From Puccinellia tenuiflora (lineage: Eukaryota > Streptophyta > Magnoliopsida > Poales > Poaceae), in assembly GCA_012064385.1 (NCBI GenBank), contig QRDG01000350.1, positions 519,426 through 583,425 of the forward strand: 64,000 nucleotides of DNA. The letters run 5' to 3'. Positions 11,699 through 23,500 of the stretch are shown here, piece by piece; within the stretch, counting starts at the first letter, position 1, and the number at the start of each line of letters is the position of its first letter. The notes under the pieces are model-generated. The model was not told the origin of the DNA, searched no databases, and was given only the letters and a program-made list of their open reading frames with translations. A program made the position numbers and the translations under genes.

Positions 11699-12117
11699 GA
11701 GCACGGCGATTTGGAGGCCGAGGTTCATGGAGCTCGGTTTCCAAAAAAAATTAAATCCGCATTGTTTTATTTCCAAAAATTCTGAAAAAAATTATGGTCG
11801 TAGATAATGTTGTGATCCACCACTGTGAAAATTTTCAATCAGAAATTCTTTATATTCTGTTCTAGGCAAAAAAGAGAAATCTGCAGATCTGAATAGGTGA
11901 ACAGTGCGCAATCTCAAAAATTTGAAATCTGGTCAGAATTCTCTTTTTTGCACAGATCAGAATATAACGAGTTTGTGGTTGAAAATTTTCACATTGATGG
12001 ATAATAGTATTCTCCGCCACTATGATTTTTTTCAGAATTTTTTGAAACAAAAATTTGCGGATTCAATTTTTTTGGAGAACCGAGCTCCATGGAGCACGGG
12101 CTCCATTTGGACTTACC
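11699..12117. mobile_element. Foldback (Mutator-like) MITE inside the 5' LTR
   Basis: A 419-bp element is flanked by an 11-bp direct repeat GGTTCATGCCC (11688-11698 and 12118-12128) and is absent from the 3' LTR. Its two halves are inverted copies: GGAGCTCGGTTTCC at the left and GGAGCTCGGTTCTCC read inward from the right, continuing through most of the element. A target duplication of 9-11 bp and long inverted arms point to a Mutator-like MITE. Confidence 0.82.
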
Positions 12118-12879
12118 GGTTCATGCCCCCTTTTGTTCCTGGGCACGAGTGACAGAAACGTCTAAGGGCGAGGGTGTGCTGTTGCTACTAAGGGTAAAAC
12201 AGCGGTGTTAAAGTCTATTTTGATATTTAATATTGCTTACTTCATGCGCTTTACTTAATGCAAATATCTGTTGCTTGCAACTTAATACCGATGGGTGACA
12301 AGCTGGATAGCGATACTACGGTGGACTTTTTAGACAAAGATGCAGTTGGACTCAATGGTATTTGTTCATTGTCGTGATGCCTACTTAAATATTATCATGT
12401 TCCTTTTGTCATAGCTAGATTAAGTTTGTGTTATAATCTTGTCAATTGCCCAACTGTAATTTGTTTACCCATCATATGAATGTTCTATTTACTCGAGAGA
12501 CTCCACTAGTGAACCCATGGCCCCCGGTCCATCTTTTTTACATTGATTGCAACCTTTATTCATCACTTTTACCATCATTACTCCTCTGGTCCATTTTCAT
12601 AATTCATCTATTTCACTATACAATTAACCGCTTTGTTTTCTGCGAGACCGAAAAGATTGATAACCTTTCCGCCGTTGGGGGCAAAGTATTTTGGTTGAAT
12701 GTGTACAGGTCCACGTCTGTTGAAGATTAAGCGCCAGAGATCTTCAACATTCACTTTGTTGTTGATTTCAAGGTCCTACTGGTTCGATAAACCTCGGTTC
12801 GTTATCGAGTGAAAACTGCTGCTTGCTACATCTCCGCCTTCGCTTGGGGCACCACCCAACTCTTCATTAGTAGCAATCA

Positions 12880-13310
12880 AGCTCTTTTCTGGCGTCGTTG
12901 CCGGGGATCTTGGAGCTACAGCAAGGGGAGTCTCACACTCTCAATCATTTTACTTTGTTTTTTTCTTGCTTGTTTTATTTCTCGTTAGCTTATTTTTCCT
13001 GTTGCAAATTTTAAAACCCAAAAAAATTAGTGTAATCTTTATTCCTGTCTTGTTATTTTGCTTTATCGTAATGTCTAGCTTTACTACCCTTGATATGACC
13101 CTCTTGGCCGAATTCTTCACCTTCAAACAAAAGGGTGGAGAAAGTTTTAAAAATGCTTGGGATAGAATTTCAGAATTACATCAAAAGATTCAACCCATGC
13201 TTGCTATGTGCGTTTTACTGAGATGCTTTTACTATGGATTATCCGATGCATATAAGCATGCCTTGGACGTTATTACTGGAGGAGACTTTCTTGAAATTGA
13301 TGAATCGTAA
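12880..13310 (+). pseudogene. Truncated gag remnant of the LTR element
   Basis: The frame at 12966-13310 contains LAEFFTFKQKGGESFKNAWDRISELHQKIQP and FYYGLSDAYKHALDVITGGDFLE. This is the E-S-x-x-x-A-W-x-R and FY-GL spacing of plant gypsy gag cores. The first part is hydrophobic and probably not native coding. A stop at 13308-13310 separates it from the protease frame. It is shortened compared with a full gag. Confidence 0.7.
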
Positions 13311-13331
13311 TCTCTTAGAATTATAAATGGT

Positions 13332-13919
13332 TTGGTTGTCTTTCCCATGAATGAGAAAATTGATGGAATACTTGATAGATTGGATAAAATAGAAAATATT
13401 TTGTATGATCTAAATTTAAATGGAATAGAGGAGAGTTCTAAAAATTATCAAATTCTTGAAATAGACGGAGATTGGGAACCTTATATTCCTATTGAAATAA
13501 ATGATAGAAGGTTCCTTGCTTATTGTGATATTGGTTATATGATGTCAACTATGCCTACAATGGTTTTCGATACTATGAATTTTGGAGACTTATTTGATTA
13601 TCCTCTTTGTCATTCTTATTCTGATGGTAGCTCTTAAAAAATCTATAAAAGAGTTAATGAAGTCCTTGTCACTTTTAAAAATAAGACAACTTTGGTCGAT
13701 TTCTTGGTTTTGGAGTCAAAAGCTCAAGCTAATATTGTTATTGGAAGATCTTTTCTTCGTTCCGTGGGAGCTTTTATTGATGTTAAAAAGGGCTGCATAC
13801 GCTTTCGTTTTCCCATTAAGGGCAGGTTTTCCTTTCCTCTCAAAGAGAAAGAAGTGCTTATTGAAGGAAAAGTTACAATAGATTTTGAAAACTTGATATT
13901 TGGCATTGCGCCTAGCTAA
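13332..13919 (+). pseudogene. Retropepsin-like remnant of the LTR element
   Basis: Frame 13332-13637 gives EPYIPIEINDRRFLAYCDIGYMMSTMP, the flap and the D-x-G active-site loop of an Athila/gypsy aspartic protease (DIG here). It stops at 13637. Frame 13692-13919 carries the second half, VDFLVLESKAQANIVIGRSFLRSVGAFIDVKKGCIRF, with the ILGRPFL-like strand. The two halves are in the same register but are interrupted by a stop. No further pol domains follow. Confidence 0.75.
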
Positions 13920-16413
13920 AAGGCGTTAAAGAAAAGCGCTTGTTGGGAGGCTACCCATCTTTTACTTTCAGTTTGATTTTTACTTTTCTTGAGTCTTGAA
14001 GTTGTTGCCTCTGTAGCAACTTCATTGTATCTTTTTTTTGTTTTTTTTTGTGCCAAGTTTAGCCTCTAATGCATTGAAAGTGCGAGGTGTTATTTTGCTG
14101 TCCAGAAACAGATTTCTGTCCTTCACTGTTCGAAAATCCAAAAAATCTATGAATTTTATCATTTTCTGAAAATTTTATACAGAAAGCCTGATACTTTTAT
14201 CAATCTTCCGTTAGTTTTGAGTTTTATTATTTGAGCTACAGAAGTGCCACGAAAAATTCAATCTTTAGAGACTAGTCAGATTTTGACAGATTCTGCTTTT
14301 ATTTTGTATTCGTCTCTTTAGTATCGTCAAATGTGACACTCTAGAGGTGGAGTGCCACATTGAGGCTTAGTAAACAGTAGCTAATGCCTAATAAAGTTGT
14401 TTTGCAATTTGTCTTGAGTTAAACACATGTACATTTTAATTTATGAGCACTAACCCTCTAATCAGTTTATGAGAAGTTTTGTGTGAAGGGAGTTTTTAAG
14501 TTCCAAAGGAGAGGATAATGAAGAAATTAAAGATGGATCAGAGCTCAAGCTTAGGGATGCCCCCATGGCACCCCCTATGAATATCATGAACTATCAAGCG
14601 TCAAAGCTTGGGGATGCCCAAGGCATCCCCTCTTCTTCATCGACTATCATGAGGTCGTCTTCGTTGAACTAAGTTTTTATCACTTTACATATTATGTGCT
14701 ATACTTGGAGCGTCTTTTTACTCTCAGTTTTGTTTGTTTGTTTGCTGGTCATATGCTTGTTGGATCCTTGCTTTGTTTATGTGGGAGAGAGACACGCTCC
14801 GCTTTTTCGTTTCAATACTCCTGTCCTTCGCTTATATTTTGTTGAGTATTCTTAGCTACTGTTTGTTTGCTAGTAAGCTCTTGCTTTTACCTTTTATCTT
14901 ATTTAGATCTGCTAGTAGTTGTTGTTAAACACTCTTGTTCTTCATTTATATTTGTTGGAGAGTTGTTATTGATAAATTGCTTGAATTGTCAAAGTGATAA
15001 AATGCTATTCATGTGATAGTGGAATGAAACGAAAACTTGCATAGTCTTGTAGATCATTGTGTGGATACTTGATACTTCTCATTTGTTTTGAGATATTAAG
15101 ATGAATTCTTAAACTTGCTGGTTATTTTAGTTGAATTGATTAGTAAAGAAATACTGTTAAAAGCTTAAAACTGTGTGGTGTTTCGTAGTTGTTAATTTAT
15201 TAAGCTAATCTTTCCATTAAAATAATTGTTTGGTCAATAAGGGAGACGGTGTGGAGATTTTATGGTTATGATTGACTAATGTCTTATGTTACTCTGTTAC
15301 CGGTTAATATTAGATGTTTGCTTCAAATACCTTCTTTGCTAAGCCTAAAAATCCGTACTGAGTGTATGGTTCACTCGTGCATCCAAATCCCAAAGCCAAA
15401 CTATCTTGCCAGCTGAGTCCACCATATCTACCTATGCATGGTATTTCTTGCCATTCCAAGTAAATTTGTCATGTGCTATCTTTAAAAATTCAAAATATTC
15501 CTTTTTGTGCCTCTATTTTTAAGCTCATGAGGGAGCAGTATAGAGCTAGATATAACTCGTGACGAGCAAGGTCATTTCCCCCCTTTCACCCAGTGTCGAT
15601 GGATTACGTCTTCACTTGAATCAACCCGAGAGCAGCTTAAGCAAAAATATAAATATAACTCATCATTCTCCTCTGCGCAATGAAAATCTGAGAAATCAGC
15701 TCTAAACATTGGACAGTGGTGAAACCAAGGAGAAAGAGGAGCGTACTTGCTTCTCTAAAACCAGCTGCTCTCACAATTCTAAAAGCCTTGCTTGTTATGA
15801 GGGACTAGATAGCTTCTCTGTTGTGAAGTCGTTGACGAAAGCATGCATGTCTCAAAATTGTTTTACTTCTGTTTCATAAAAATAAAAAGCTATAGCACAT
15901 GACTAATCCCTGCTTCCCTCTGCGAAGGGCCTTTCTTTTACTTTTAATGCTGAGTCAGTTTTCCTCTTCCTTCTATCTCCACCAAAGCAGACATCTAGCA
16001 TTGACCCTGGGTATCATTGATCATATTGCATTGTCGGATTAAACATGAATCTTTATATTGACTTTACCGTTGGAAGTTGAGGCTTTTTGCTAAAACTTAC
16101 ATCTTCTTTGATTTGATTCTCAAACACTTTTGTCATGGAATTGTTACCTATGTGAATTAATCAAATATGTGGATCACATTGCTTTCATGTCTTTAACGTA
16201 GTATTTATGAAAGGTTTTGCTTGAATGATTCAACTTGGTTATTCATTGCTTTCTTGCTATCAACTATAGACAATTGTTTTGTATCACTTCATTCACATCC
16301 TATGCTTTGCATTACTGTCTTGATCACGATTGTGTTGGTTGCATGTCTCATCAAAAATTATTTTGTTATCACTTACCTACTTGAGGACGAGTAGGAGTTA
16401 AGCTTGGGGATGC
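13920..16413 (+). other. Non-coding internal tail of the LTR element
   Basis: About 2.5 kb of AT-rich sequence without conserved protein frames. It holds a perfect short inverted repeat, GGGGATGCC-CAA-GGCATCCCC, at 14610-14630. This sits next to AAGCTTGGGGATG, a copy of the polypurine-tract motif that recurs directly before the 3' LTR (16401-16413). Confidence 0.6.
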
Positions 16414-18011
16414 TGATACGTGTCAAACGTATCTATAATTTTTGATTGACCCATGCTAGTTTTGTAATGTTGTCACATGTTTTTATTATCATATTAATCA
16501 TTTTTATGCATTTTGTCGGACTAACCTATTGACCAGATGCCTAGTGCCAGTTTCCTGTTTTTGCTGTTTTCGTATTTCAGAAAGTCCACCACAGGAAATA
16601 TCGTCGGATTGCGCTGAAAATTTACGGAGGTTTTTCATGCGACAAAAGGAACCAGAGGACCAAAGGGCATCCTGGGGGGCTAACCAGGGGCCACAGGCGG
16701 GTGGCGGCCATGTCCCCCTAGGACCCGCGGGTGGGGCCCGCCCCTGCCCTCTGGGCACCGCCTAGGACCCCTCCGACGCCTATAAATTCCATTTAACCCT
16801 AAAAACGACGGGGGCGGCCATTATTTTCTAGAAAAGTCATCCCGAGGCACCGTCAACTCAAACCCTAGTTCGAGGGTGATTCTGAAGCAGATCCCGGCAC
16901 TCTGCCGGAGGGGAGATCGATCCCGGAGGGCTCTTCATCGTCATGCCTTACTCCGGGATGATTTGTGAGTAGTCCTACCTTGGACCTTGGGTCCATGGCA
17001 GTAGCTAGATGGTAGTCTCTCTCTCCTGAGCTTCATATCTTATGATCTTGTGAGCTGCCTAACGTGATAAAGATCGATTATTGTAATGCTATGTGATGTG
17101 TTTGCTGGGATCCGATGGATTATAAAGTTATGATCAGATTGTGCATGATTCTTATATGTTGATTTATGTTCTTGCATGCTCTTCGATGTGCGTAGTTACT
17201 TTGGCCAGGTGATTGTGTGTATCTCCAAGAGAGAGTATTTATGCTAGATAGTGGGTTCATGCCCCCTTTTGTTCCTGGGCACGAGTGACAGAAACGTCTA
17301 AGAGCGAGGGTGTAATGTTGCTACTAAGGGTAAAACAGCGATGTTAAAGTCTATTTTGATATTTAATATTGCTTACTTCATGCGCTTTACTTAATGCAAA
17401 TATCGGTTGCTTGCAACTTAATACCGATGGGTGACAGGCTGGATAGCGATCCCACGGTGGACTTTTTAGACAAAGATGCAGTTGGACTCAACGGTCTTTG
17501 TTCATTGTCGTGATGCCTACTTAAATATTATCATGTTCTCTTTGTCATAGCTAGATTAAGTTTGTGTTATAATCTTGTCAATTGCCCAACTGTAATTTGT
17601 TTACCCATCATATGAATGTTCTATTTACTCGAGAGACTCCACTAGTGAACCCATGGCCCCCGGTCCATCTTTTTACATTGATTGCAACATTTATTCATCA
17701 CTTTTCACCATCATTACTCCTATGGTCTATTTTCATAATTCATCTATTTCACTATACAATTAACCGCTTTGTTTTCTGCGAGACCGAAAAGATTGACAAC
17801 CTTTCCGCCGTTGGGGGCAAAGTATTTTGGTTGAGTGTGTGCACACGTCTGTTGAAGATTAAGCGCCAGAGATCTTCAACATTCACTTTGTTGTTGATTT
17901 TAAGGTCCTACTGGTTCGATAAACCTCGGTTCGTTATCGAGGGAAAACTGCTGCTTGCTACATCTCCGCCTTCGCTTGGGGCACCACCCAACTCTTCATT
18001 AGTAGCAATCA

Positions 18012-19394
18012 CTGGTCCTGATGGTTTTCCGACTTGCTTTTTCCAACGTAATTGGGGTACTCTGAAAGAGGATATAATCAAGGCTGTCCGAAGATTCTTT
18101 ACTGAGGGTAGCATGCCTGCTGGCATAAATGATACTGCTATCATTTTGATTCCCAAAATAAAGAACCCTCTGTCTCTTAAAGACTTGAGACCCATCAGCC
18201 TCTGTAATGTTGTTTATAAAGTGGTTTCTAAATGTCTCGTGAATCGTTTGAGACCACTACTGCAGGATATTATTTCAAAGACGCAAAGCACCTTCATTCC
18301 TGGACGCATGATCACTGACAATCCGTTGATTGCCTTTGAGTACATTCACGCTATTCAAGATGGTCCTAAGAATGCGGGTAAATTATGTGCTTACAAATTG
18401 GATCTCATGAAGGCGTATGATAGAGTGGACTGGAACTATCTGGAGGAAGCCATGAGAAAATTAGGTTTTGCTGAAAAATGGATAAGTTGGATCATGATAT
18501 GTGTAAAAACGGTGTCTTTCTCGGTCAAGTTAAATGGTAAGCTTCTAAAAAGTTTCAAACCTACTAGAGGGCTTCGGCAGGGCGACCCTTTATCGCCATA
18601 TTTTTTTTATTTGTCGCTAAAGGTCTCTCATGCTTACTTCAACAACAAATTCACTTGGAAAATTTACAAGGTCTCCAAATATGCAGAAGGAGCCCTGTCA
18701 TTTCTCATTTGCTCTTTGCAATGATAGCCTTCTCTTTTTCAAAGCCAATGAAGAGGAAACTCAGAAGATAAATTCTATTATGCGTGCTTATGAATCTAGC
18801 ACTGGTCAGCTTCTCAGCCCTGCTAAATGCTCCCTTATGCTGGGACAATTTTGCTCAGAGGAAGATGGAAAGAAAACAACTTCGGTTCTAAATTTGGCAC
18901 TACGAGTTTCGACGAAAAATCTTGGCCTCCCAATCCTGGAAGGAAGGATGAAGAATGATAAATTCAAATCCAACAAAGAAAGATTGACGAACAAATGTTC
19001 TGGTTGGTCTGAAAAGTACATGTCTGCTGCTGCTAAGGAAACTCTGATTATGTCCGTTGCCCAGGCTATCACAACCCATGCTATGATTGTGTTTAAATTT
19101 CCCGCAGGATTATGTGATAACCTTGAACAGATCATCAGGAACTTCTGGTGGGGTGATGAACAAGACGGCAAAAAAGTTCACTGGTTGTCTTGGGACAAGA
19201 TGATTCAACCCAAGTGCAAAGAAGGTCTGGGCTTCCGTGATCTTCGTCTGTTTAACCAAGCTCTTCTCGCTAAACAGGCCTGGAGACTAATTGAATTCCC
19301 AAATAGTCTATGTGCTAGACTTCTCAAGGCTAAATATTATACGGCTGGAGATCTTATTGATACAGCCTTCATTACAAACACCTCGCCGTGCTAG
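18012..19394 (+). pseudogene. LINE ORF2 reverse transcriptase region, broken
   Basis: Plant L1-clade reverse transcriptase blocks are clear: PKIKNPLSLKDLRPISLCNV, NRLRPLLQDII, FIPGRMITDN, YKLDLMKAYDRVDW (first catalytic Asp) and GLRQGDPLSPYFF. The frame changes after about 18605. In the second frame the expected FADD catalytic box reads FALCND at about 18705-18723, so the two catalytic aspartates are lost. The following thumb region (SAAAKETLIMSVAQAI, FWWGDEQDGKKVHW, KCKEGLGFRDLRLFN) is well preserved to 19394. It is a relic within the LINE and cannot make active enzyme. Confidence 0.9.
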
Positions 19395-19433
19395 CAAGGC
19401 ATCACCCATGGGCTGGAACTGCTCAAGAGAGGT

Positions 19434-20808
19434 ATGATTTGGAGAATAAATAATGGACAAAAGATCAGGATTTGGAGGGACAATTGGGTGCCAAGAGGAA
19501 ATTTAAAAGTCAATGGCAATGTTTCGGGATCGAGAAGGAGATGGGTATCTGAACTTATTAATCAAGAGACAAAGTCGTGGAACGAGCAGCTCATCAGATC
19601 GACGTTTCATGCTGCGGATACTGACCATATCCTCCAAATTAAGCTCCCTTCTAGGTCAGGGAACGACTATCTTGCTTGGCATTATGAGAAAAATTGCATG
19701 TTCTCTGTTAAGAGTGCATACAAACTTGCTTTAGAGTTGTAGAAAAATAATGGTGGAGGGAATAAGCAACAACCAACCTGGGGTACGTAACGCCTGGAAC
19801 CTGATCTGGAAATCAAATGTCCAACCTAAAGTAAGAGTGTTCGCCTGGAAACTTGCTTCCAACACTCTTGGAGTCCAAGTACACAGATGCAAATGAAAGA
19901 TGGAAGTTTTGCCTACCTGTTCTATTTGTGGAACTAAACCAGAAGCTAGATTCTTTTCATGCCATGATCTCTTGCACAAAGGCCAAAGCTCTAAGACACA
20001 TATTGAGAGAAGAGTGGTTGTTGCCTCCGAAAGATGCCTTTAAACCCACTAAAGGATTGGGTGTTGCTCTCCTGGGTCAAGTTGATGATGCCATGCGTGA
20101 TAAGCTTCTACTCCTATGGTGGCGTACCTGGCATCTCCGAAACAATTTGATTTTTGGTGATGGGAAGTGTGGGATTGAGCAGTCTGCACTATTCTTGCAA
20201 ACGTGCCTATCTGCTTCAACATACAATACAAATATTGAGATTTTGGCCGATCCTAAAGGTAAACAACCTGTCGTGAATTCTTTCAAACCCGACATTTCAA
20301 TCTATAATGTGCACACTTCATGCTGGACTAAGCCACCTCCAGGCTGGATTTTGATGCTGGCTTCTTAGAGAGCACAAACTTGGGTTCCTGGGGTGCCATT
20401 CTTAGAGATGAATATGGGAACGTTCTTCTTTCTGCTTGGGGGCGTTCAGTTCACTGCCCTTCTGCAGAAATGGCTGAAGCGCTTGCTGGAAACATGAGCA
20501 TCAAATCTATACTACCTTATTGTGTCAAACCGGTCATTGTTGAGAATGATTGTGCATGTGTGATCAAAGCTTTGCAAAACAAGTTTCCTGATAAATCTAT
20601 TATTTCAGCGATGGTGAGCGAGATACATGATTTGATCAAGCTTATTCCGGACTGTAAGTTCAGTAAAGTAAATCGTGCAAACAATTCTGTAGCGCATGAA
20701 TTAACAAAACTTGGTTTCTGTGAGCAAGGGTGTGTGTTATTCCAGTCAGCGCCTCCCTACGTGGTTGGACTGATTGAACATGATTGTAATGAGAACTTGT
20801 TGGTTTGA
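19434..20808 (+). pseudogene. LINE ORF2 C-terminal zinc-binding and RNase H domains, broken
   Basis: From 19434 a frame encodes IWRINNGQKIRIWRDNWVPR and DYLAWHYEKNCMFSVKSAYK, the zf-RVT region found after plant LINE reverse transcriptases. It stops at about 19742, and further pieces lie in other frames to about 20368. From 20380 to 20808 comes an RNase H-like domain: GSWGAILRDEYGNVLLSAWG, then EMAEALAGNMSI, VIVENDCACVIKAL and NRANNSVAHELTKLG, ending at a stop at 20806-20808. RNase H is typical of plant L1 elements. Several stops make the whole segment non-functional. Confidence 0.85.
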
Positions 20809-20851
20809 GTTAATGCAAGTGTTGTTCAAAAAAGAAGAAGAATAGTTTTGA

Positions 20852-22176
20852 ATAAGACAATCACGGGAAATTAATTCTAAGAACACACCTGAATCACGCC
20901 AAGTATCGTTTTCTTCAACATAGGGACTGAATTCGCTAACCATTATGGGTGGAAGACTTCCACAATGAGTCCATGTGGTCTCTTAACTAGTCTCTTAACA
21001 TACGAGGACTGCACGTAACGGAATGGAAGCAACAAAAAGAGCTCAAACTACTGTTATGTGGGTCTGTGATCAACGGTTACAGCTTCGACGAAATCAACCG
21101 GATTTTGCAAATGGAAAACGGTAAAAGATACCACTAGTACTTTCAAAAGAGCTAGAAACAAGAAGATTCATCCACCGCATGCACGCAGATGCAGATACAC
21201 ATTTTTACGGGTAAAACCAAGTCTAGTTGGTTTGTTACCGTCTGCGTCTCTATTAGATTAGACCAGGGGAACATGCATCTCACAAAACAAGCTCTACATT
21301 ATTAGGATTTGTTTTTCTAAATCAGCATAGGAGCAGAACCTCTACATCATTGGAACCTATATGGTACTTTCAATTTCATGTCACCAAGGTATCTACAAAG
21401 GCTTGCATTCATTAGTTATTTTCCTTTTGGGAGTTAAGGTAGTACTATCGAAGATATGTGTAATTAGTTCTCTACTTGGAGCATAGAATTATTATTCTTG
21501 ATGGACAGGACCAGTGACGAACAACCGATACGCTCCTAGCGGAGATTGCTCAATCAGAATTGAGGGCAGTGCTTCGACAGTTTGGCCACATGAAGCCAAC
21601 CAACGATGAGTTGGACGCCATGGCAGTCATTAGTCGAGTAGAGGTCTGGTGATGAGGACGAGCCGATGGACTTATCCAAGATGTTAGATTTGATGGCGAT
21701 GGCCGCATCATGCCGAAGAACATCCTTTCTGATCAGATAGGTAAAGAGAGAAAGACAATGAAATCGATGAATGAAGAACAAAGCTGATACGACTATACAC
21801 TAAAACTGTTTAATTTTGTTTCAACCATGGTTGTGCATGTCTATTGCACTTTCCTAGAGCTTACACCAACACATACACATAAAAAGTCAACGACTGGGCA
21901 TATTGTTACCAAACTATCCAATGTCTGCGTATATCAAAATTAACATCTGTACCTTTTGTGTTTAATTATTTTTTGTTCATGTAGAGACTTAGCATTATTT
22001 TGTTTCTCCCTGACAACACTAAGCTAGTAGAGTAATAAATTGGTCTCAAAAAATAGTAATAAAGATATTTAAACATTCTAAAAAGTCTGGACGTAAAATT
22101 TTAAGTTTTTTTTAGAATTTTATAAACTTGTAAATATAAATTTCTGATTTTTCTTAAAATTAATAGCTCGTGTCTC
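20852..22176. other. Gene-free stretch upstream of the TBL leader
   Basis: I see no coding frame with motifs. Sequence from about 22020 to 22170 is very AT-rich and directly precedes the GC-rich block at 22180-22622, as expected for a promoter-leader boundary. Confidence 0.45.
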
Positions 22177-22189
22177 GTGTGTAGTGTAG

Positions 22190-22622
22190 CGCAGGAGCCA
22201 TTTTGTCCGCTCTCCAGATTCGGTAAAAAAAAAAAAACCAAAGCACCTCCAATCGTTCCCGAAAAGGCCCAGCCTCCCGTCGCCACCCCGTCGATCTCCG
22301 GCCGCCGCTCACCGGTCACGTCCACCTCCTCCGGCCGGTGGAACGGGACCGCCGCGGCCCCTAACTCCCCACCCCCGAGCCGCGGGTCCTCCCGCGGCCA
22401 AGCCCCCGTCCCGGACCGTGACCACGCGGCACCGACCTGCTCGATCTGCCACCGTCGTCGCCGCCCAGATCTCCTGTTGGACGAAGCCACCCCGAGCTTC
22501 TGCCCCAGTCCCGTCCTTGACCTTGCCGCGCGCGCCTCCGTTCGACCCCGACGGGAGTTCCAGCCCCCCGTTCCAGCTGCTCCACCGACCGACGCTGCCC
22601 CGTCGTGCTACGCGTACACGAG
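22190..22622 (+). other. Probable GC-rich 5' leader exon of the TBL gene
   Basis: A sharp change from AT-rich to GC-rich sequence occurs near 22180, and the block ends in a good donor, ACACGAG|GTGAGG (22622|22623). A matching acceptor, GGTAACAG, lies at about 25618, before the TBL start codon at 25680. Open frames inside are Pro/Ser/Arg-rich and unmatched. Assignment to TBL is inference from position and splice sites; it could be a separate non-coding transcript. Confidence 0.35.
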
Positions 22623-23170
22623 GTGAGGACCGCCCCTCTTGATTGCTGCCTCTCGCTGCTGCTCAGAATTAGTGCTCCTGCTGATTGCTGCCGCTAGTAA
22701 CTGATTTTCACAGGAGCAGTACAAATGCTACTGTATTTTGTGTTCCTGCTTGTGCCTGCCGGTATATATAGCTCATTGTATATATTTGTAGGCTTCTATG
22801 TAGATGTCAAATAGCTCACTGTATCTATGTTAGAAGTGATAAATTATGTCCAAATGCTCCATTATATTAGATGAATATCTATATATGAACTGGAAATTGT
22901 GATTAGATGGAGACTCACAGAGCTGTGTAGAATGGTATGCCAGCCAGATTTATTTTTGAATGTGCAGCTAAACAAGTAGGGCTCAGAAATAGACAAACCA
23001 AGTTCTTTACTGTGACGGGCTATAAAAACTTAGTGGCAGATTAAATGCAAAAAGACTGGAAAAAACTATAAAACGAAGCAATTGAAAAATCTTCCAACAA
23101 ATGTGCTTAGAATTTTATTGTGCAATCTCTGAAATTCATAGAAAAAATCCAGAAAAATGTATCTTGGGTC

Positions 23171-23500
23171 GGAGGATCGTTCTGGACCTGGCGCTGGGTT
23201 GGATGCGGTGACATTCCACTTTAAGTCATGACCGAAGATCGAGGGCGTTCTCAAATCGCTCCATATGGTAGAAGCCTTAGAAATGGCTGGAGAGTGGAAA
23301 CACAATCCTGAGAAAAGCTTTCCACCTCTTTGTCCAGTTGATGTCTAGCAAGAAGCTTTCTTTTGTTTGGCAACATGTCGAGCAAGCTGTTTTCAGAGCT
23401 TATATTGTGGAGCAATTTGAGAACGCCTTCGATGTTCAGACGTGAATTACGGAAGAATGCCACTGTATCTGACCCAGCGCCCAGTCCAGACAATCTCCCT
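23171..23500. repeat. Imperfect inverted duplication in the putative TBL leader intron
   Basis: The arm at about 23171-23270 and the arm at about 23403-23500 are inverted copies with many mismatches; both include GGCGTTCTCAAAT-GCTCCA and TGGCGCTGGGT-like runs. Read outward, both arms give related peptides, WSDLRTPSIF from the - strand of the left arm and WSNLRTPSMF from the + strand of the right arm. No known family is recognised. Confidence 0.6.

Larger units (their letters stand above)
9251..18011 (+). mobile_element. Non-autonomous gypsy (Athila-like) LTR retrotransposon inserted in the LINE
   Basis: An 8761-bp element flanked by the 5-bp duplication CTGGT (9246-9250 and 18012-18016). The LTRs begin TGATACGTGTCAAACG and end GTAGCAATCA: 5' LTR 9251-12879 (enlarged by two later insertions) and 3' LTR 16414-18011 (1598 bp). 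The primer binding site at 12890-12907 reads TGGCGTCGTTGCCGGGGA, matching the 3' end of plant tRNA-Asp at 17 of 18 positions. The polypurine tract AGCTTGGGGATGC precedes the 3' LTR. The internal part (about 3.5 kb) has only gag-like and protease-like frames, with no reverse transcriptase, RNase H or integrase. Lineage is inferred from the primer site and the protease style. Confidence 0.93.
8887..20837 (+). mobile_element. 5'-truncated L1-type LINE, split by an LTR retrotransposon
   Basis: The LINE pieces are 8887-9250 and 18017-20837, about 3.19 kb in total. The outer ends carry a perfect 14-bp direct repeat AAGAATAGTTTTGA (8873-8886 and 20838-20851), so the copy inserted already 5'-truncated. 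The left piece encodes the region before the reverse transcriptase (WLREGDRNTSYFH and TKTPG). The right piece continues with GPDGFP after removal of the inserted LTR element and one TSD copy, then gives the RT, a zinc-binding C-terminal region and RNase H. The tail is short and A/G-rich (CAAAAAAGAAGAAG). In-frame stops and frameshifts show it is dead. Confidence 0.92.

Noticed and set aside
17582..18011. First 140 residues of the 380-residue frame running into the LINE reverse transcriptase
   Set aside because: That part is 3' LTR sequence, also present in the 5' LTR; the coding reverse transcriptase begins only after the LTR border at 18011.
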